Source: Myrica gale
Lineage: Eukaryota > Streptophyta > Magnoliopsida > Fagales > Myricaceae
DNA length: 64,000 nucleotides
Reading direction: 5' to 3'
Assembly: GCA_963930655.1 (NCBI GenBank)
Contig: OZ005615.1
Span: 13,472,001-13,536,000, forward strand
This document shows positions 11,714 through 24,500 of the stretch, piece after piece. A program made the translations under genes and the position numbers. The notes beneath the pieces are model-generated. The model ran no database searches and was not told where the DNA came from. It saw nothing but the letters and a program-made list of their open reading frames with translations. Position 1 is the first letter of the stretch; the number at the start of each line of letters is the position of its first letter.

Positions 11714-12170
11714 CTGAAATTTCAGTCCGATTAGTTTCGGGCAATGGATGTGACATGCAGTTGACCAATCAGGACAAAGAATAACATCTGCTCTTTCGTG
11801 CACTATTACCGGAGAAACAATATAACCAAATAGCTTAAAATGAGACTTTTGCTGCTTATCTATTTTAACAAAAGTTAGCAAAAAATTTTAACAAATTAAC
11901 AGTAGTTCTCTATTTTTAGAGAACTACTATTCACTTCTCTATATTAAAATAACAATATATTTTCTCTTTTATCTTTCTCTTTATCCATCTCTTCTCTTTT
12001 TTATATATATATATATATTTTTTAATAGAATAGTAAAAGTAGAGAAGCTGCTGGGGATGTTTTTAAAAAAGTTAGTAGTTAAAATAGAAAAAGTGTACTT
12101 TTTTGTTAAAGTAGAGATCCAAATATGAAGAAGCTGCTAATAATGCTCTTATGTGCTTAATCCTCCCAAG

Positions 12171-12978
12171 AAACATAATAATGCAGTTGCGGCTCTACTA
12201 CGTACGTTTAAGCTAATTATGGCCTGAACTAGGGCAGAGAGAAAGACCCTCTATCTCGAAACTTCTCTCTCTCTCTCTAAACGCTCTCTGCTCTCCCGAA
12301 CCCAGCGCCTCTCGTGGAGAGGGAGGGAGCTTCGGCTCCCTCCTCCTCTCTCCTCCTCTTTCCTTCTTCCTTCCCCCCTCTTCCTTCTCCCCTCTTCTTC
12401 TCTCTGGTTCGTTGGGCCGGCTGTTTTGGTTGGTTTTTTGCTCTTTTCTGCAGGTAGCTTAAGTGCGGTGGTCGGTGGCTTCCGTCAAGCTTCATCTAGC
12501 ACGCGCCCATGGACTGCCCTCAACAGGCCCCGATCTACGCAAAAAGGCGTCTCCGGCATGTTAGAGACGGAGCGTGTGGATCCACGCGCCCCTCGCGGTG
12601 CGCGTGGATCTCACTCGCCGAACTTTTTGGCTGCCTCCATGGCCTCCTCCGCCTCCGGCGACCTGTCTCAGGTCACGTTCTGGATTTTGTTAGCTCGGTT
12701 CTATCCGATGCTTTTGCTTTGTTTATGCCCGTTCGGGCTTGCCTTTTTGTTTAAGGTTGCCGGTGGTTTTTCTGTTTTTTTAGTTATTTTAGCTTGCTAT
12801 CCGGTGTGGACTTTCTGCCCCTTGTGGGTCTCTGTATGGTCTGTTGGTCACCCTGCTCGTTGGTATGCCGACTCTTCGGAGTGCTTGGCTCACCCTTTAG
12901 AGCTTAATGTTCTTATGCCTCCTTGATGTTATTAATGGAAGCAGCTATTTATGACTAAAAAAACATAATAATGCAGTT
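12171..12978 (+). mobile_element. Non-LTR retroposon with 18 bp target-site duplication
   Basis: Perfect 18 bp direct repeats (aaacataataatgcagtt) at 12171-12188 and 12961-12978 bracket a 772 bp insert (12189-12960). The insert ends in an A-rich tail. A long perfect duplication plus a 3' A tail is the signature of L1-type target-primed reverse transcription. The insert starts with pyrimidine-rich (CT)n DNA, is GC-rich in the middle and T-rich near its 3' end. No reverse transcriptase or endonuclease reading frame is visible. The plus-strand open frame at 12426-12926 (166 codons) shows no similarity I know. It may be an internally deleted LINE or a processed transcript mobilised in trans. Confidence 0.75.
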
Positions 12979-13014
12979 TCGCGCATGTGAGTTTGCGCTA
13001 TTTCTTTTTTCCTA

Positions 13015-13212
13015 ATCAGAGAATTTTTTAGTCACTTAAATTTTTATCATCATTACAAAACACTCGTTCTCTTAATTTTTTTTATCAATTTTCATACCCT
13101 TTTTCACCATCTCTCATAAACTTTTTCACTCTCTTTCTTCACTTTTTCACTAATTTAAATACTTAAAATTTTAATCATCATAAAATTTTGTTTCTCAAAC
13201 ACCACCCTAGAT
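13015..13212. mobile_element. Probable MITE remnant
   Basis: The AT-rich segment resembles the copy A/B MITE group, with repeated TTCACTTTTTCACTAA-type blocks, but its ends are diverged. It is weakly supported and recorded because it explains a gene-free stretch. Confidence 0.35.
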
Positions 13213-13297
13213 TGGCTTAAAGACGTAGCTAGCTTATAAAGCGCTTGAACAGTCAACTTACTTTTAAAAAAAAATTAAATTTAAGAGTTTATTACTG

Positions 13298-13499
13298 AGA
13301 CTACGTTTGCACCAAATATTTCACAAAATATTTCACCAACTTCCAATAAAATACTACAATATAATCTCTCTCTCCCATAAAAAAATATAAAAAATTACAA
13401 AAAATATAAAAAATTACCCATCTCTTCACTTTTTCACTAAACCCAATACCAACACTAAACCCAATACCAAAAATTTTACAACAAAAACATAACCTCAGT
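13298..13499. mobile_element. MITE, Tourist/Harbinger-like (copy B)
   Basis: Same family and orientation as 9688-9912. Shared blocks include AATAAAATACT, CAATATAATCTCT and the doubled CAATACCAACACTAAAC. The ends are imperfect inverted repeats with a CTACGTTTGCACC left terminus. Confidence 0.6.
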
Positions 13500-13548
13500 C
13501 CCACGTGCTACAGATGAGAGGTGTATCACAACGTGCATACTTCCTAAA

Positions 13549-13772
13549 GTTGGTGTTTGTTTCTCAAAACATTTAGATGTTATTTAAAAAAATTATAAAA
13601 TAATTTTTTATCTTATAAAATAATTCATTTTTTTAAAATATTTTTTTAAAAATTATTTTTCTTTTTATCAACTCAAATAAAGTATCTTTACCTTTTATAT
13701 CTATTCCAATACTCTAAAAATTTATATCTCTGACTCACGATTTTTTTGGTAGATGTCCGAACGAAACACTAT
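13549..13772. mobile_element. Probable MITE, TGTTTCGTTC-type ends
   Basis: The left end GTGTTTGTTTCTC pairs imperfectly with a right end whose complement reads GTGTTTCGTTCGGAC. The interior is very AT-rich and non-coding. Confidence 0.4.
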
Positions 13773-14151
13773 ATTCGCACCCTATTATTAACTTGTGACT
13801 TATGACCTATTTTCTTGTCTGTTTTAGAAGGTAAACGTCTTGAAAAGTGCCATGTCACAAACCTGATAGAAATTAAGAATTGGACGATCGTAAGAGGCTA
13901 AAGATAAAGTAGTGGAAGTAGCCTAAAAAAAGTATATGGAAAATTGTGAGAAATAACCTAAAATTAGCGCAGGACGGGCTAGAATATCGGTAACGTTTAT
14001 AGAGCGGATGACACTTATGTATTCTAATAAGAAAATGGAATCGGAGGAATCGAGTTCCGTGGCCCGAAAATAAATCCGCCCATAAAAAGCGTCAAATGCA
14101 TGCAACTGTGCTCTTATTCAACAGAAGTCAGGTTTTAAAACCATTTTCAGA
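13773..14151. other. Intergenic, nothing recognised
   Basis: No coding or RNA signal that I can support. Confidence 0.5.
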
Positions 14152-14159
14152 CAAATAGC

Positions 14160-15139
14160 CATAGGCGGAGACAAGGGGGCCAAAAAAAAATTTTTACACC
14201 TGCATTTTTATCAGCCCCGCCCCCCTTGTTTCTTGGGCCAGCTGAAGTTGACTTCAAACATGTCTGTACTTATTCTTTTCTTGTTGTTACTTTTAAAATA
14301 AGAATTTTGTGAATAAAAAATATATAAGCTCTCTATAGATTCGTTGGGACTAAAATTATTAAATAGAGAAACATTTTTCAAAGTGACATATTTTGACAAA
14401 TAGATATGTCCGAATAACACTTCAATTTGTCTTGGGTGTAAAATTTTTTTATCTTAGTGGCATATTTTGTTGTGATTATTCCTACAGTAGGAAATATACC
14501 ATTGTATTGTGCTACCTAATATGTTGTATGTGCAACATAAAATATAAATTAAGGTGCACTTTGCCCTGTAGAGACTGAATTGTGCTACCTAACATAACTG
14601 GATAAAACACTGATTCTTTAATGAATCTTCCTGGGTTGGCATGAAGATGTTAAAATTGAGCATTTTGTACCATTTTTTTTCTATTATCATTTACCAAGTT
14701 GACATTTTCTCATTCATTGGGGTTTATGCATGTAGTTTTTTGTGTCTCATTTCTTCTGTATTTTGAGACCTTGCGCCATATTTCTTTTGTTTGAGTAGCG
14801 TTTTGGTTTATTGTTTGCTTTTTGTTTTCTAAGCCAAGTATGTATTTTCTCATTGCAATTCCAAGTTATTTTGTTGTTGATAGAGATTTCACTCCTGAAA
14901 AAGCTCATGTTCAATAGAACTGTCACGCTAAAAGATGCAGAGTTGTATGATCTAATTGTCACTTCTCAGTCTCACTAAATAGTACAGTACGTGTATTTCA
15001 ATATAATATATTTTAATCTTTAATTTTTTTTATATATTTTAACTCTAAGACATTTTTTTACATTATGTAATAAATTTTTATTTTGTCATTTTTTCTTAGA
15101 AGTTTGCCCCCTTCAAATTGACTTCTGGCTCCGCCACTG
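14160..15139. mobile_element. Non-autonomous hAT element with 8 bp target duplication
   Basis: The right end reads inward as CAGTGGCGGAGCCAG, a terminus used by a widespread plant hAT family. The left end is the degraded CATAGGCGGAGACA. Perfect 8 bp duplications (caaatagc) lie at 14152-14159 and 15140-15147. The 980 bp interior has no transposase. The A/T-rich region beside each end (CCCCC next to CAAAAAAAAATTTTT) is shared with the elements at 17549 and 42779. Confidence 0.85.
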
Positions 15140-15443
15140 CAAATAGCCAACAGTAACAAAGCACAGAAGCACTGTTACTTTCCAACAAAGAGGTAAGAGC
15201 ACCCAAAGAAAAAGGAAACACTACTCATGCCGCTCAAAATGGTTGGATATTGAACCGCATTTCATGGACAACTAATTGGAACCCGTAGGTTGTAGTTTGA
15301 GAAAATAAAGAAGGAACGAACGGCAAGAGTTGTTTGTATCTGCTAATAGACATACTATTGTCCAGCCAATAATGATGTGAGTTTCAACTCCAAGTCGCCA
15401 ACTTAGGCATGAGACGCGGGGGATGCGTTCACCCTTGAAACTA

Positions 15444-15669
15444 GGGGCATGTTTTTTTTGGTTAAATTTTTAGGATTCTAAGTATTTTGAGAATTTTTAG
15501 ATGATGTTTGAATTTTATTGACATGCGTGTAGAAAATGTTGACTTGTAGTTATGTGTGTAAAAATGTAATAATGAGTTGTATTGGAATGTTTGTTTTTGT
15601 GATATTGAGATTGTAATGTTAAAAAGTAGGATGTAAATCGTAGAAAAATGTTGAAAACGAACATGTCCC
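15444..15669. mobile_element. MITE with GGGNCATGTT termini
   Basis: The left end GGGGCATGTTTTTTTTGG pairs with a right end whose complement reads GGGACATGTTCGTTTTCAAC. The 226 bp interior is AT-rich and non-coding. No clear target duplication was identified. Confidence 0.6.
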
Positions 15670-16302
15670 ATATTGTGGCCGGAGAAGGTGAATCTGGTAG
15701 CTCAGACCTATTTCTGATCGTTGGGAGGCCACCACAAATGTGGCAAGAGAAAAGAGTACTCGCAACATTATTCCCTCGCTGCGCTATGTTTCTCTCTGGA
15801 GAAGAAAACTACGATGATACGTGAAATGCCTAATTGCTTCCATTTAAATAGGCCCTCTCTTGATTTGAAAATCTCATCTTTCTTATTATACAGTTTATTT
15901 TTTGAGCAGTGAGCACCTTCTCGTACTAATATACTCTGGTGCCCTTTTGGGACCAATGCGGGTAACTCTGGCCCTTCTCCTTCACTGTATATCCTCTCAA
16001 AAGTGGACTGTTTTTGACATTTGCATGTGATGTTCCTCATTTTTCCAAGGAACCAATCAAGAGGGCGACTTTAGAACAGTAGCTGTACTCGGTTCGGAAT
16101 GTTATTGGTATTCACCTAAGCCGACAAATATACAGTACTGTGCACACACCCTCAATGGCTCCCAATATTTTTCCTTCTTCTCTGGTGCCGGGCGGCATGC
16201 TTGGCCATATCTGTCGTTAGTGCTTGCGTCGTCTTAAGGCTCAAATAATTCCACATAGTAGTTTTACTGTGCGTCGATCATGTGTGGGAAGAATATTGGA
16301 TT
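15670..16302. other. Intergenic, nothing recognised
   Basis: Open frames on both strands here are short and carry no motif I recognise. Confidence 0.5.
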
Positions 16303-16646
16303 TGTTGGGAAAATCATCACAAAAATTAAAGAAATGAACACTAATAATTTACGTGGTTCGGCGGCTTCGGCCCCAATCCGGCCTACGTCCAACCCAGAGC
16401 AATTTTATTGAGAACGCTTAAAAAAATCACTCTAACCGCTCAATACAATAGCCCACACCACACTTTCTCTCTTTTTCTCTCTCTGTCCAAGACTCACGTC
16501 TCACGTCCCACTTTTCTCCTATAACATAAACCTTTATTTATATGAAAAAAATACAAAGAGAAACCGAAGAGAAAACCCTAAACTTGGAATAGGGAGGAAA
16601 TAGACTTCTATTCCAAGTCTATCTTATATGAGTGTGGACCCCAACA
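16303..16646 (-). mobile_element. Copia-type LTR (3' LTR on minus strand)
   Basis: The 344 bp segment begins TGTTGGGA and ends CCCCAACA, giving the TG...CA ends and short inverted termini of an LTR. On the minus strand the purine tract GGAGGGGGAGAAT (16647-16659) directly precedes it, as a polypurine tract precedes a 3' LTR. The phrase ACGTGGTTCGGCGGC near one end is common in plant retroelement LTRs. The copia assignment is an inference from LTR size and ends. Confidence 0.7.
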
Positions 16647-16851
16647 ATTCTCCCCCTCCATACCCTAAGGGAAGAATCTGTTCCTGACATCTTTCCGTTG
16701 AGTGCATCCCTAGCTCCCATCAGTAGAACCTTCCTGCAACTTTGGTGTATGTTGCTCCCCTTGCTCACCACCCCTTGCATCCTTCTTCTACTGACATTCT
16801 AGCCTCGTCTTTGTCACCAGACGACCAACCACACTCACATCCGAGTGTTCT
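16647..16851 (-). mobile_element. Truncated internal end of the copia element
   Basis: This is the sequence 5' of the polypurine tract on the minus strand, with no recognisable integrase or RNase H codons. It stops abruptly at 16851, where the duplicated acid-phosphatase block (copy 2) begins. The junction marks a rearrangement that removed the rest of the element. Confidence 0.5.
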
Positions 16852-17548
16852 GCAATGACCCTTCAGAGTTCAGATGCAGCCTTTCTGAAAACATTGCCGC
16901 TAATTCGTATATTTTTTGTGCTGCAAAAATTAAAGTGAAGAGGATAAAGTAAATCCGATGGTTCATATATGTTACCCACTTAATATTCATTCAGAACCCT
17001 AGATTTCAAGAGTGCCCTGTAATTCTTCCAATCCAGTGTAGTTCAAACTTAATACGTATCTTGATGGAAGATTGGGATCTCATGAGAATAACTAGGTGGA
17101 TCATGTCCCTGCTTCACGCCAGTATAAAGCAGTTCGAGTTTCAACAGTTTCAATTCTTAATAAAAAGCTTTTATTTAAGTCGGTTTCTCTTTTTTCCTGC
17201 TCAATGAAATCTTATTAGAGGAGGAAGTACAGTAAGCTTTCTTCGGGAGCAGCTACAAATACAAGAACAACCAACCGATAAGTTGGTTTTTAGCAGTTCA
17301 CATTTTTACTTGAACAACTCACAGTTAAACTATCAGCTAATGTAGTACATAGGGTCAGGCAGCTTGAATGTCCGATTACCAGGATGATGCCCCAGGAGGT
17401 CGCTCCACTGGTCGTCAATGTTCCCAATAATTTTGTACCCCCCACTCCTCTCAAGTTTCTTCCTCTGACTTGATTTATACACAACGGCAATCTTTCCTGT
17501 ATAGGATGAGGCCCTACAACAACCAACAATATTGTCGTTTTTACCATG
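16852..17548. repeat. Segmental duplication, copy 2
   Basis: Direct repeat of 10633-11429 without the 114 bp hairpin insertion. The copy ends at ACCATG (17548), exactly where a hAT element starts. The sequence that continues in copy 1 is absent on the far side of that element. Confidence 0.9.
17333..17513 (-). pseudogene. Acid phosphatase last-exon fragment, copy 2
   Basis: The exon starts after a TAG acceptor at 17514. It encodes SYTGKIAVVYKSSQRKKLE, then GGYKIIGNIDDQWSDLLG and KLPDPMYYIS plus stop. The VYKS and R-K-L residues belong to HAD motif III of class B acid phosphatases. This copy keeps the full exon that copy 1 has partly lost. The upstream exon carrying LTGR is missing because the block stops at the hAT element. 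In the conserved GNIGDQW block the second Gly is Asp here. Confidence 0.8.
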
Positions 17549-18712
17549 GAGAGGCGGAGCCAGGGAGTGCGGGTGGGGCGACCGCCCCCACTGGCTTCAA
17601 AACTCTATTTTTTTTGGGATTTTAAGATGCAGGTCTGCTCCCACTGACCCAACCGCCCAGGCCTATCCACTGGGCCAGTGGGGGCGGGACCAGGCTAGCT
17701 ATGTGGACGTTCGTTTTAAAAAAAATTCTCAGCATTCAAGTAGAATTATGAATTCTGTAAACCGAACAAGTTTAACTCATTGAGCTACCGCATTAATTGT
17801 GATAGGTCCCACATTGACGCAAATCGATGCTTTCACTTCTTTCTCACGCAACTTCGAAGCCAAGCTTTGCTTTCACATTCGTCCATTCTCTCAACGTTTT
17901 GACTTGAAATAGCTGACCATGGTTAACTCAACCTGACCTCCAATTCTGGATTAATTTTTTTTGGTAATTCTTTATCTTTCATTATTTATAAAATTTTGAA
18001 AATAAATAAGATACTATTTTATTTAATAATAAAAGGAATTTTAAGAATTATAATAAATATCATCAATAAAAATCAGCATTTGTGTCACAATAAAAAATAG
18101 AAGATAAGAGTTATTTTCGAAATTACTTCCCAATATTATAAATAAACATAAACATTTGTATGATAATAAAAAATAGAAAATACAAGGTAAATTCGAAATT
18201 ATAATAAATTTTACAAATAAACATAAAAAAGGAAATAAAAAGGATTTTCGAATCCCATACATGCATTGAAGCATTTAATATAAATTATCAACTGTGTGCC
18301 TATGTACATCTATATCTACAATCCCATACATGCATTTTGTGCATAGAAATGCTTGCATCTGCAAACACTCATGTTCTTGCAAAATGCACTTTGCTGCTGG
18401 TATATTTCCTGTTTTTGAGTTGATGATCATAGTAGAGTTTCAGAGTGTCTTTCTTTAGATTCATGTACACACTGTGATCTGCCTATTTGATACCAAAGTC
18501 TTCATTATATAATATGTGATATCTTGTTATTTAGATTGACATAAGAAATAGGTTTGAAGACAACCACTAGGAACTTAGAGACTTCAGTGCAAACCTCAGT
18601 CCTTAATTTTCGATATTTTAACTCTTAAAATATTTTGCATTATGTAGGATTTTTTTTTCATTTCGTCTTAAGAGTTCGCCCCTCCTCAAATTGTGTCTTG
18701 GATCCGCCACTG
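17549..18712. mobile_element. Non-autonomous hAT element (CAGTGGCGG family)
   Basis: The left terminus GAGAGGCGGAGCCAGG and a right terminus reading inward as CAGTGGCGGATCCAAG match the family of 14160-15139 and 41718-46114. The first 150 bases are GC-rich, the rest AT-rich and non-coding. The flanking 8-mers do not match. The two flanks also come from different genes (acid phosphatase on the left, a PPR-like fragment on the right), so the insertion site has been rearranged. Confidence 0.7.
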
Positions 18713-19060
18713 CTCGGCGGGGGTGAGCGGGAGAGAGGAAGGGAGTGGAAATAGTTGGAGAGGTCAAAGGAAAGGGTTTTGTTCATAGTGTGGCGACTTG
18801 GAGGTACGGGACTGGTTGTGGCGGTGTTGGAGGAGGATTTGGGTGGCCTTGCAGATTACGTGGTGGCGGGGGAGTGGGTAGCCGCGGATGTCCGTTGGGT
18901 ATGGGGAAGGAAGAGGGGTGACCTCAGCGGATAGAGAACGCCCGGCGGGGGAAGTGGATCTGACCTTGGCCGTGTACTTGGTGGCGTAGTGGCTGCGTGT
19001 AAGATTCAAGGCCGCGGTGCGATGATGGATGTGGAGTTTGAGGCGAGGGTGCTGTTTCAT
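18713..19060 (-). pseudogene. N-terminal fragment of a possible PPR-type organellar protein
   Basis: The minus-strand frame from 19060 (98 codons) begins with an Arg/His/Ser-rich stretch like an organelle-targeting peptide. It then carries IRGYPLPRHHVICKATQIL. After a frameshift near 18.79 kb the next frame reads SFDLSNYFHSLPLS. The combination of an LPR..LICK..IL block and a DLSNYL-like block resembles the N-termini of some plant pentatricopeptide proteins. That is recall, not a search. The fragment ends at the hAT boundary, with no repeats following, so it is a broken relic. Confidence 0.35.
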
Positions 19061-19610
19061 GGTGGGGGAGTTCGTCTGTGTTGGTGCGACTGCGTGCAGG
19101 CAGCAGGCAGCAGGCGGCAGGGGTTCAAATCAATGGTTTTTGTCTGTGTCCTTGCGGTTCATAACTAGGCAGGCTTGGACAGATTCACTCAGCATGAAGA
19201 CAAAGTTCATGGGCTTTAGAGTGGTATACTTTTAATTCTCTCCTCATTCGATCGAAGCTAGAAGGCTGAAGGGAATATAGAATGGTTTTCATCTAGATTG
19301 ACGTTCTTGGGTTCTTCAAGTTGTTTAAGAACGCCAAAAGCCTACAGATGCTCTCTTGGCATGTACTTTTTAAGGCACATTAAGCTCGGAAAACTTGTCA
19401 AACACCTGCAGCTCTCGAAACATATATCAAAACGTGCGTGCACTTCCAATCAATGACGAAAATAAAAGGCATTGGACTCCCAGGGCTCAGCCTCACAAAT
19501 GGCTCTCATCCATTCCAATGAGTCTGTTCGCAAAAGCTGACGGAGTCGGGGTCGCAGGTATATTGCACGTATCCTGCGACATTGTAACCACGTGTCTATG
19601 ATCTCCAGAA
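19061..19610. other. Intergenic, nothing firm
   Basis: A short GCAGGCAG-type repeat lies near 19095-19115 and may be the former upstream region of the PPR-like fragment. No other feature could be supported. Confidence 0.4.
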
Positions 19611-19619
19611 AAGATTAAC

Positions 19620-21377
<1,758 letters not shown>

Positions 21378-21572
21378 AAGATTAACATTGATCAAGAAAA
21401 ACTGTGTAATTGATTCAGATAAATAATGCAACTTATTATTGTTCAGTCATGAACAACAAGAACCTAATGAAATAACATTAAATTGTTGAAGAGTTCCATT
21501 CTTGCACTCGCCAAAAATCTTATCCTCGAAATTTTATTTAAACAAAAAAAAATGTTTCAAACGAAGGGCAAC

Positions 21573-24500
21573 TCATTTTGCACGGAACTTGCTGCTAACA
21601 GATTCGTAGTTGGGGACGTTAAGAACTGCACAAAAGAAGGAAGACTTTCTTATTAACCAATTAGAGCAAAAACAAGGTCTGGATACTCTTTAAATAATGA
21701 AAAAAAAAGTCATTTTGCACCCACAAACTACAAGGTCAATGTCACTATAGAGGTTCAAATTACCATGTTCGTCACATTCAGTTCTCGAACTAGTAAAATT
21801 CATCCTTGTGCGCCCAAAAAAAAATCTGACAGTCAACATCGTGCCACGTGTTATAAATGGGCTATGTGGCATGGTTTGGACGGTCGGATCTTATTTAAGG
21901 GCGCACATAAAGCAATTTTAGTAGTTCGAGGACTCAATATAAAGAACTTGGTAGTTTAGACCCCTAAAGTGATATAGACTTCATAGTTTAAGAGTAAAGT
22001 TTTCCCCTAAATAATTAAAAATTACCGTTGCCATATGATGCCATCGTTAGAGGTGAAGAGATGATCTTTTGTGATATTGAAGTGATGTCCTTCAAAGTAA
22101 TTTCATTTATAGCCTTCAAGAAATGCTCTACAGGCAACCTGCAAAGGTCAAAAACCTGTGATGAAAACTAATTCTTCAATCATTTTGGGATGCAAAGATT
22201 GATAGAGCCCAGAGAACCGCTGTAATCTGCTCTTAGGGCACAATTGCCCACGGGGTTGACAATATCACAAGAGATAACAGCAATATTACAAGAAACTAGG
22301 ATCGCCATTCACAAGATGTCAGAAGAAATATGGTAAAGAAAGATGCTTCCTTCTATTTCCTTCATCTGTTCTCACACATACAAATATCACGAGATGGGAG
22401 AAACAAGGATAGCCACTATAACGCGAGCAGAAAAGAGGCAAGGTGATGGAGAGAAAATGTTTGTGCATAAATGAAAAGTAGAGAAAAAAGAGTCCAACTA
22501 TTCATGACATACCTTTTTCCATAAGTCAAAATCTGCCTCCCAATATCCTCTGATACAATCATCTGCATGATACACCACATATGAGCCAATAAAAGATAAA
22601 CAAGCAACAAAGCACAAGAAAAGATGGCACAAAAAATAAAAACCACGAGACTGATGTTCTGCTGTTAAATTAGTCTCCTGAGCACAGGAGGAAGAATGCC
22701 AAGACAAACTGCAAAACACGAACAGAGGGAACTTGTACGAGTATGTGTGTGTGTGTGTATATGAAAGAGGGAGAGAGAGAGAGAGAGAAGGGGGCATACT
22801 CTAGATTCCAGATTCATCAGGACAGCAGATTTTGTGGACTCTTTGGCACGATTAAGTTGAACCTCAGTAACTAGCCCACAGACAAAGGAGAAAGAGATGG
22901 GGGAAAAATAAGTGGAAAAGCAAAGACAACAGAGACGACTTAATAACAGAAATTTTATTAAGAAAATACGCAGATAAGCACGATGAAAGCAAACCTTGTC
23001 CAGGTGTTGCAATTGATATTAATTCTCCCGCGGCTATGTCAACTGCTTTTGGCGCAAATTCAGGCCCCTAAGTCCACAAATGGAATATCCTCAAGCTTAG
23101 TAAGAAAAGTACATGAAGACAATAAGTTGTTTTAATACCTAATCATCGAGGTAACTCAAATTATGTCCGACGCACAGCATTCAAATTATGTCCTTAGAAA
23201 AGGTAATATCTGAAGACAACGCGTCAATCACATATAACTATTTGAAAAATACAATATCCAGCTTCACAAAAAACAGAAAATGAGAATCTTGTATAGCAAC
23301 TCTATATGAATATTATAAATGTTTTGTAGAACCATCCCAACAGACAAGGACATTCCAGAAAACTTCAGCGAAACCAGCTCATATCTGTCTGTCAAATTTT
23401 TTCTCATCGCCCTCTCCATTGAGCTCCAGTTAAAAACACATGATGGACAAACAGTGGACAAGCAGTATTCGCAACAACATCTAGTAGAACCCACTAGCAC
23501 CATTGAGGGCCTTAAATTACGACAACAAACAGATGACCATCAAAGCCAGCTTAATTAGATAAATCTAGCTTATCTTCTATCTGTATCATTTGCTATTTGG
23601 TGATCATCATATATACATAGCACCACACTCGCATGAAAAACTACAGCGACTATGTTTAACCAACAACCACCATGTTGATCACAATAAGAGAAGTCTAGAT
23701 TGTTTGTGCCTTACACTGCAAGCATAAACACCAAACAATCCTGTGTCATTGAAGATGCTGTTGAATGCAGAAAAGGATTGGATCTGCTGGTACTCATTCA
23801 AGACATTGAGATCTGCATCCCAGTACACAAAAAGTTTAGATTACTGAAGTCAACATCATATTGAGATAAAAGTGGTGATATTCACCAAGACATGACCAGA
23901 TAGAAGGCCAGTGTAAGGAAAAACACTTCTAAAACAAAGGGTTAAATACACTTTGTACCCTCCAACTATGGGGGTGGGTCTTGACACCTCAAATTATTAT
24001 TTTATCACATCACGCCCACCAACTATTGATTTTAGACACTTTACACCATCCGTTAAAATTTTCCTCCAATTTTTATTTAAAATAATTTATTTTGCATCTG
24101 AAATTACGATTTTACCCTCATAAAATGACTATCAAAAAATAATAATGGGGATAAAATTGTTATTTCATGCCCAAATATCACTTTCCGTTTCAATTGAAGA
24201 GAAATTTTAACAAATGGTGCAGTGTCTAAAATCAACAGTTGGTGACTGCAATGTGACAAAATAATAGTTTGAAGTACAAAGTGTCAAAACCCTCCTAGTT
24301 TGAGGGTGCAAAGTGCATTTATCCCTAAAACAAATCAAACGGAAACCTATGCAGAATAAAAAGCATATCTATTCAAGCTGAATTAACTCAGAAGGCTTGG
24401 GTAAACTTACATAGTCGTGAGTGCATCCCTTTTCCAGGACCACCAGCAGAGAAAGAACCACCTCCTCCCATAAGAATCTGCAGCACTCATACTGGTTAAC

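Noticed and set aside
12426..12926. 166-codon plus-strand open frame
   Set aside because: It lies inside a retroposon, has low-complexity composition and no known motif. GC-rich DNA easily gives such frames.
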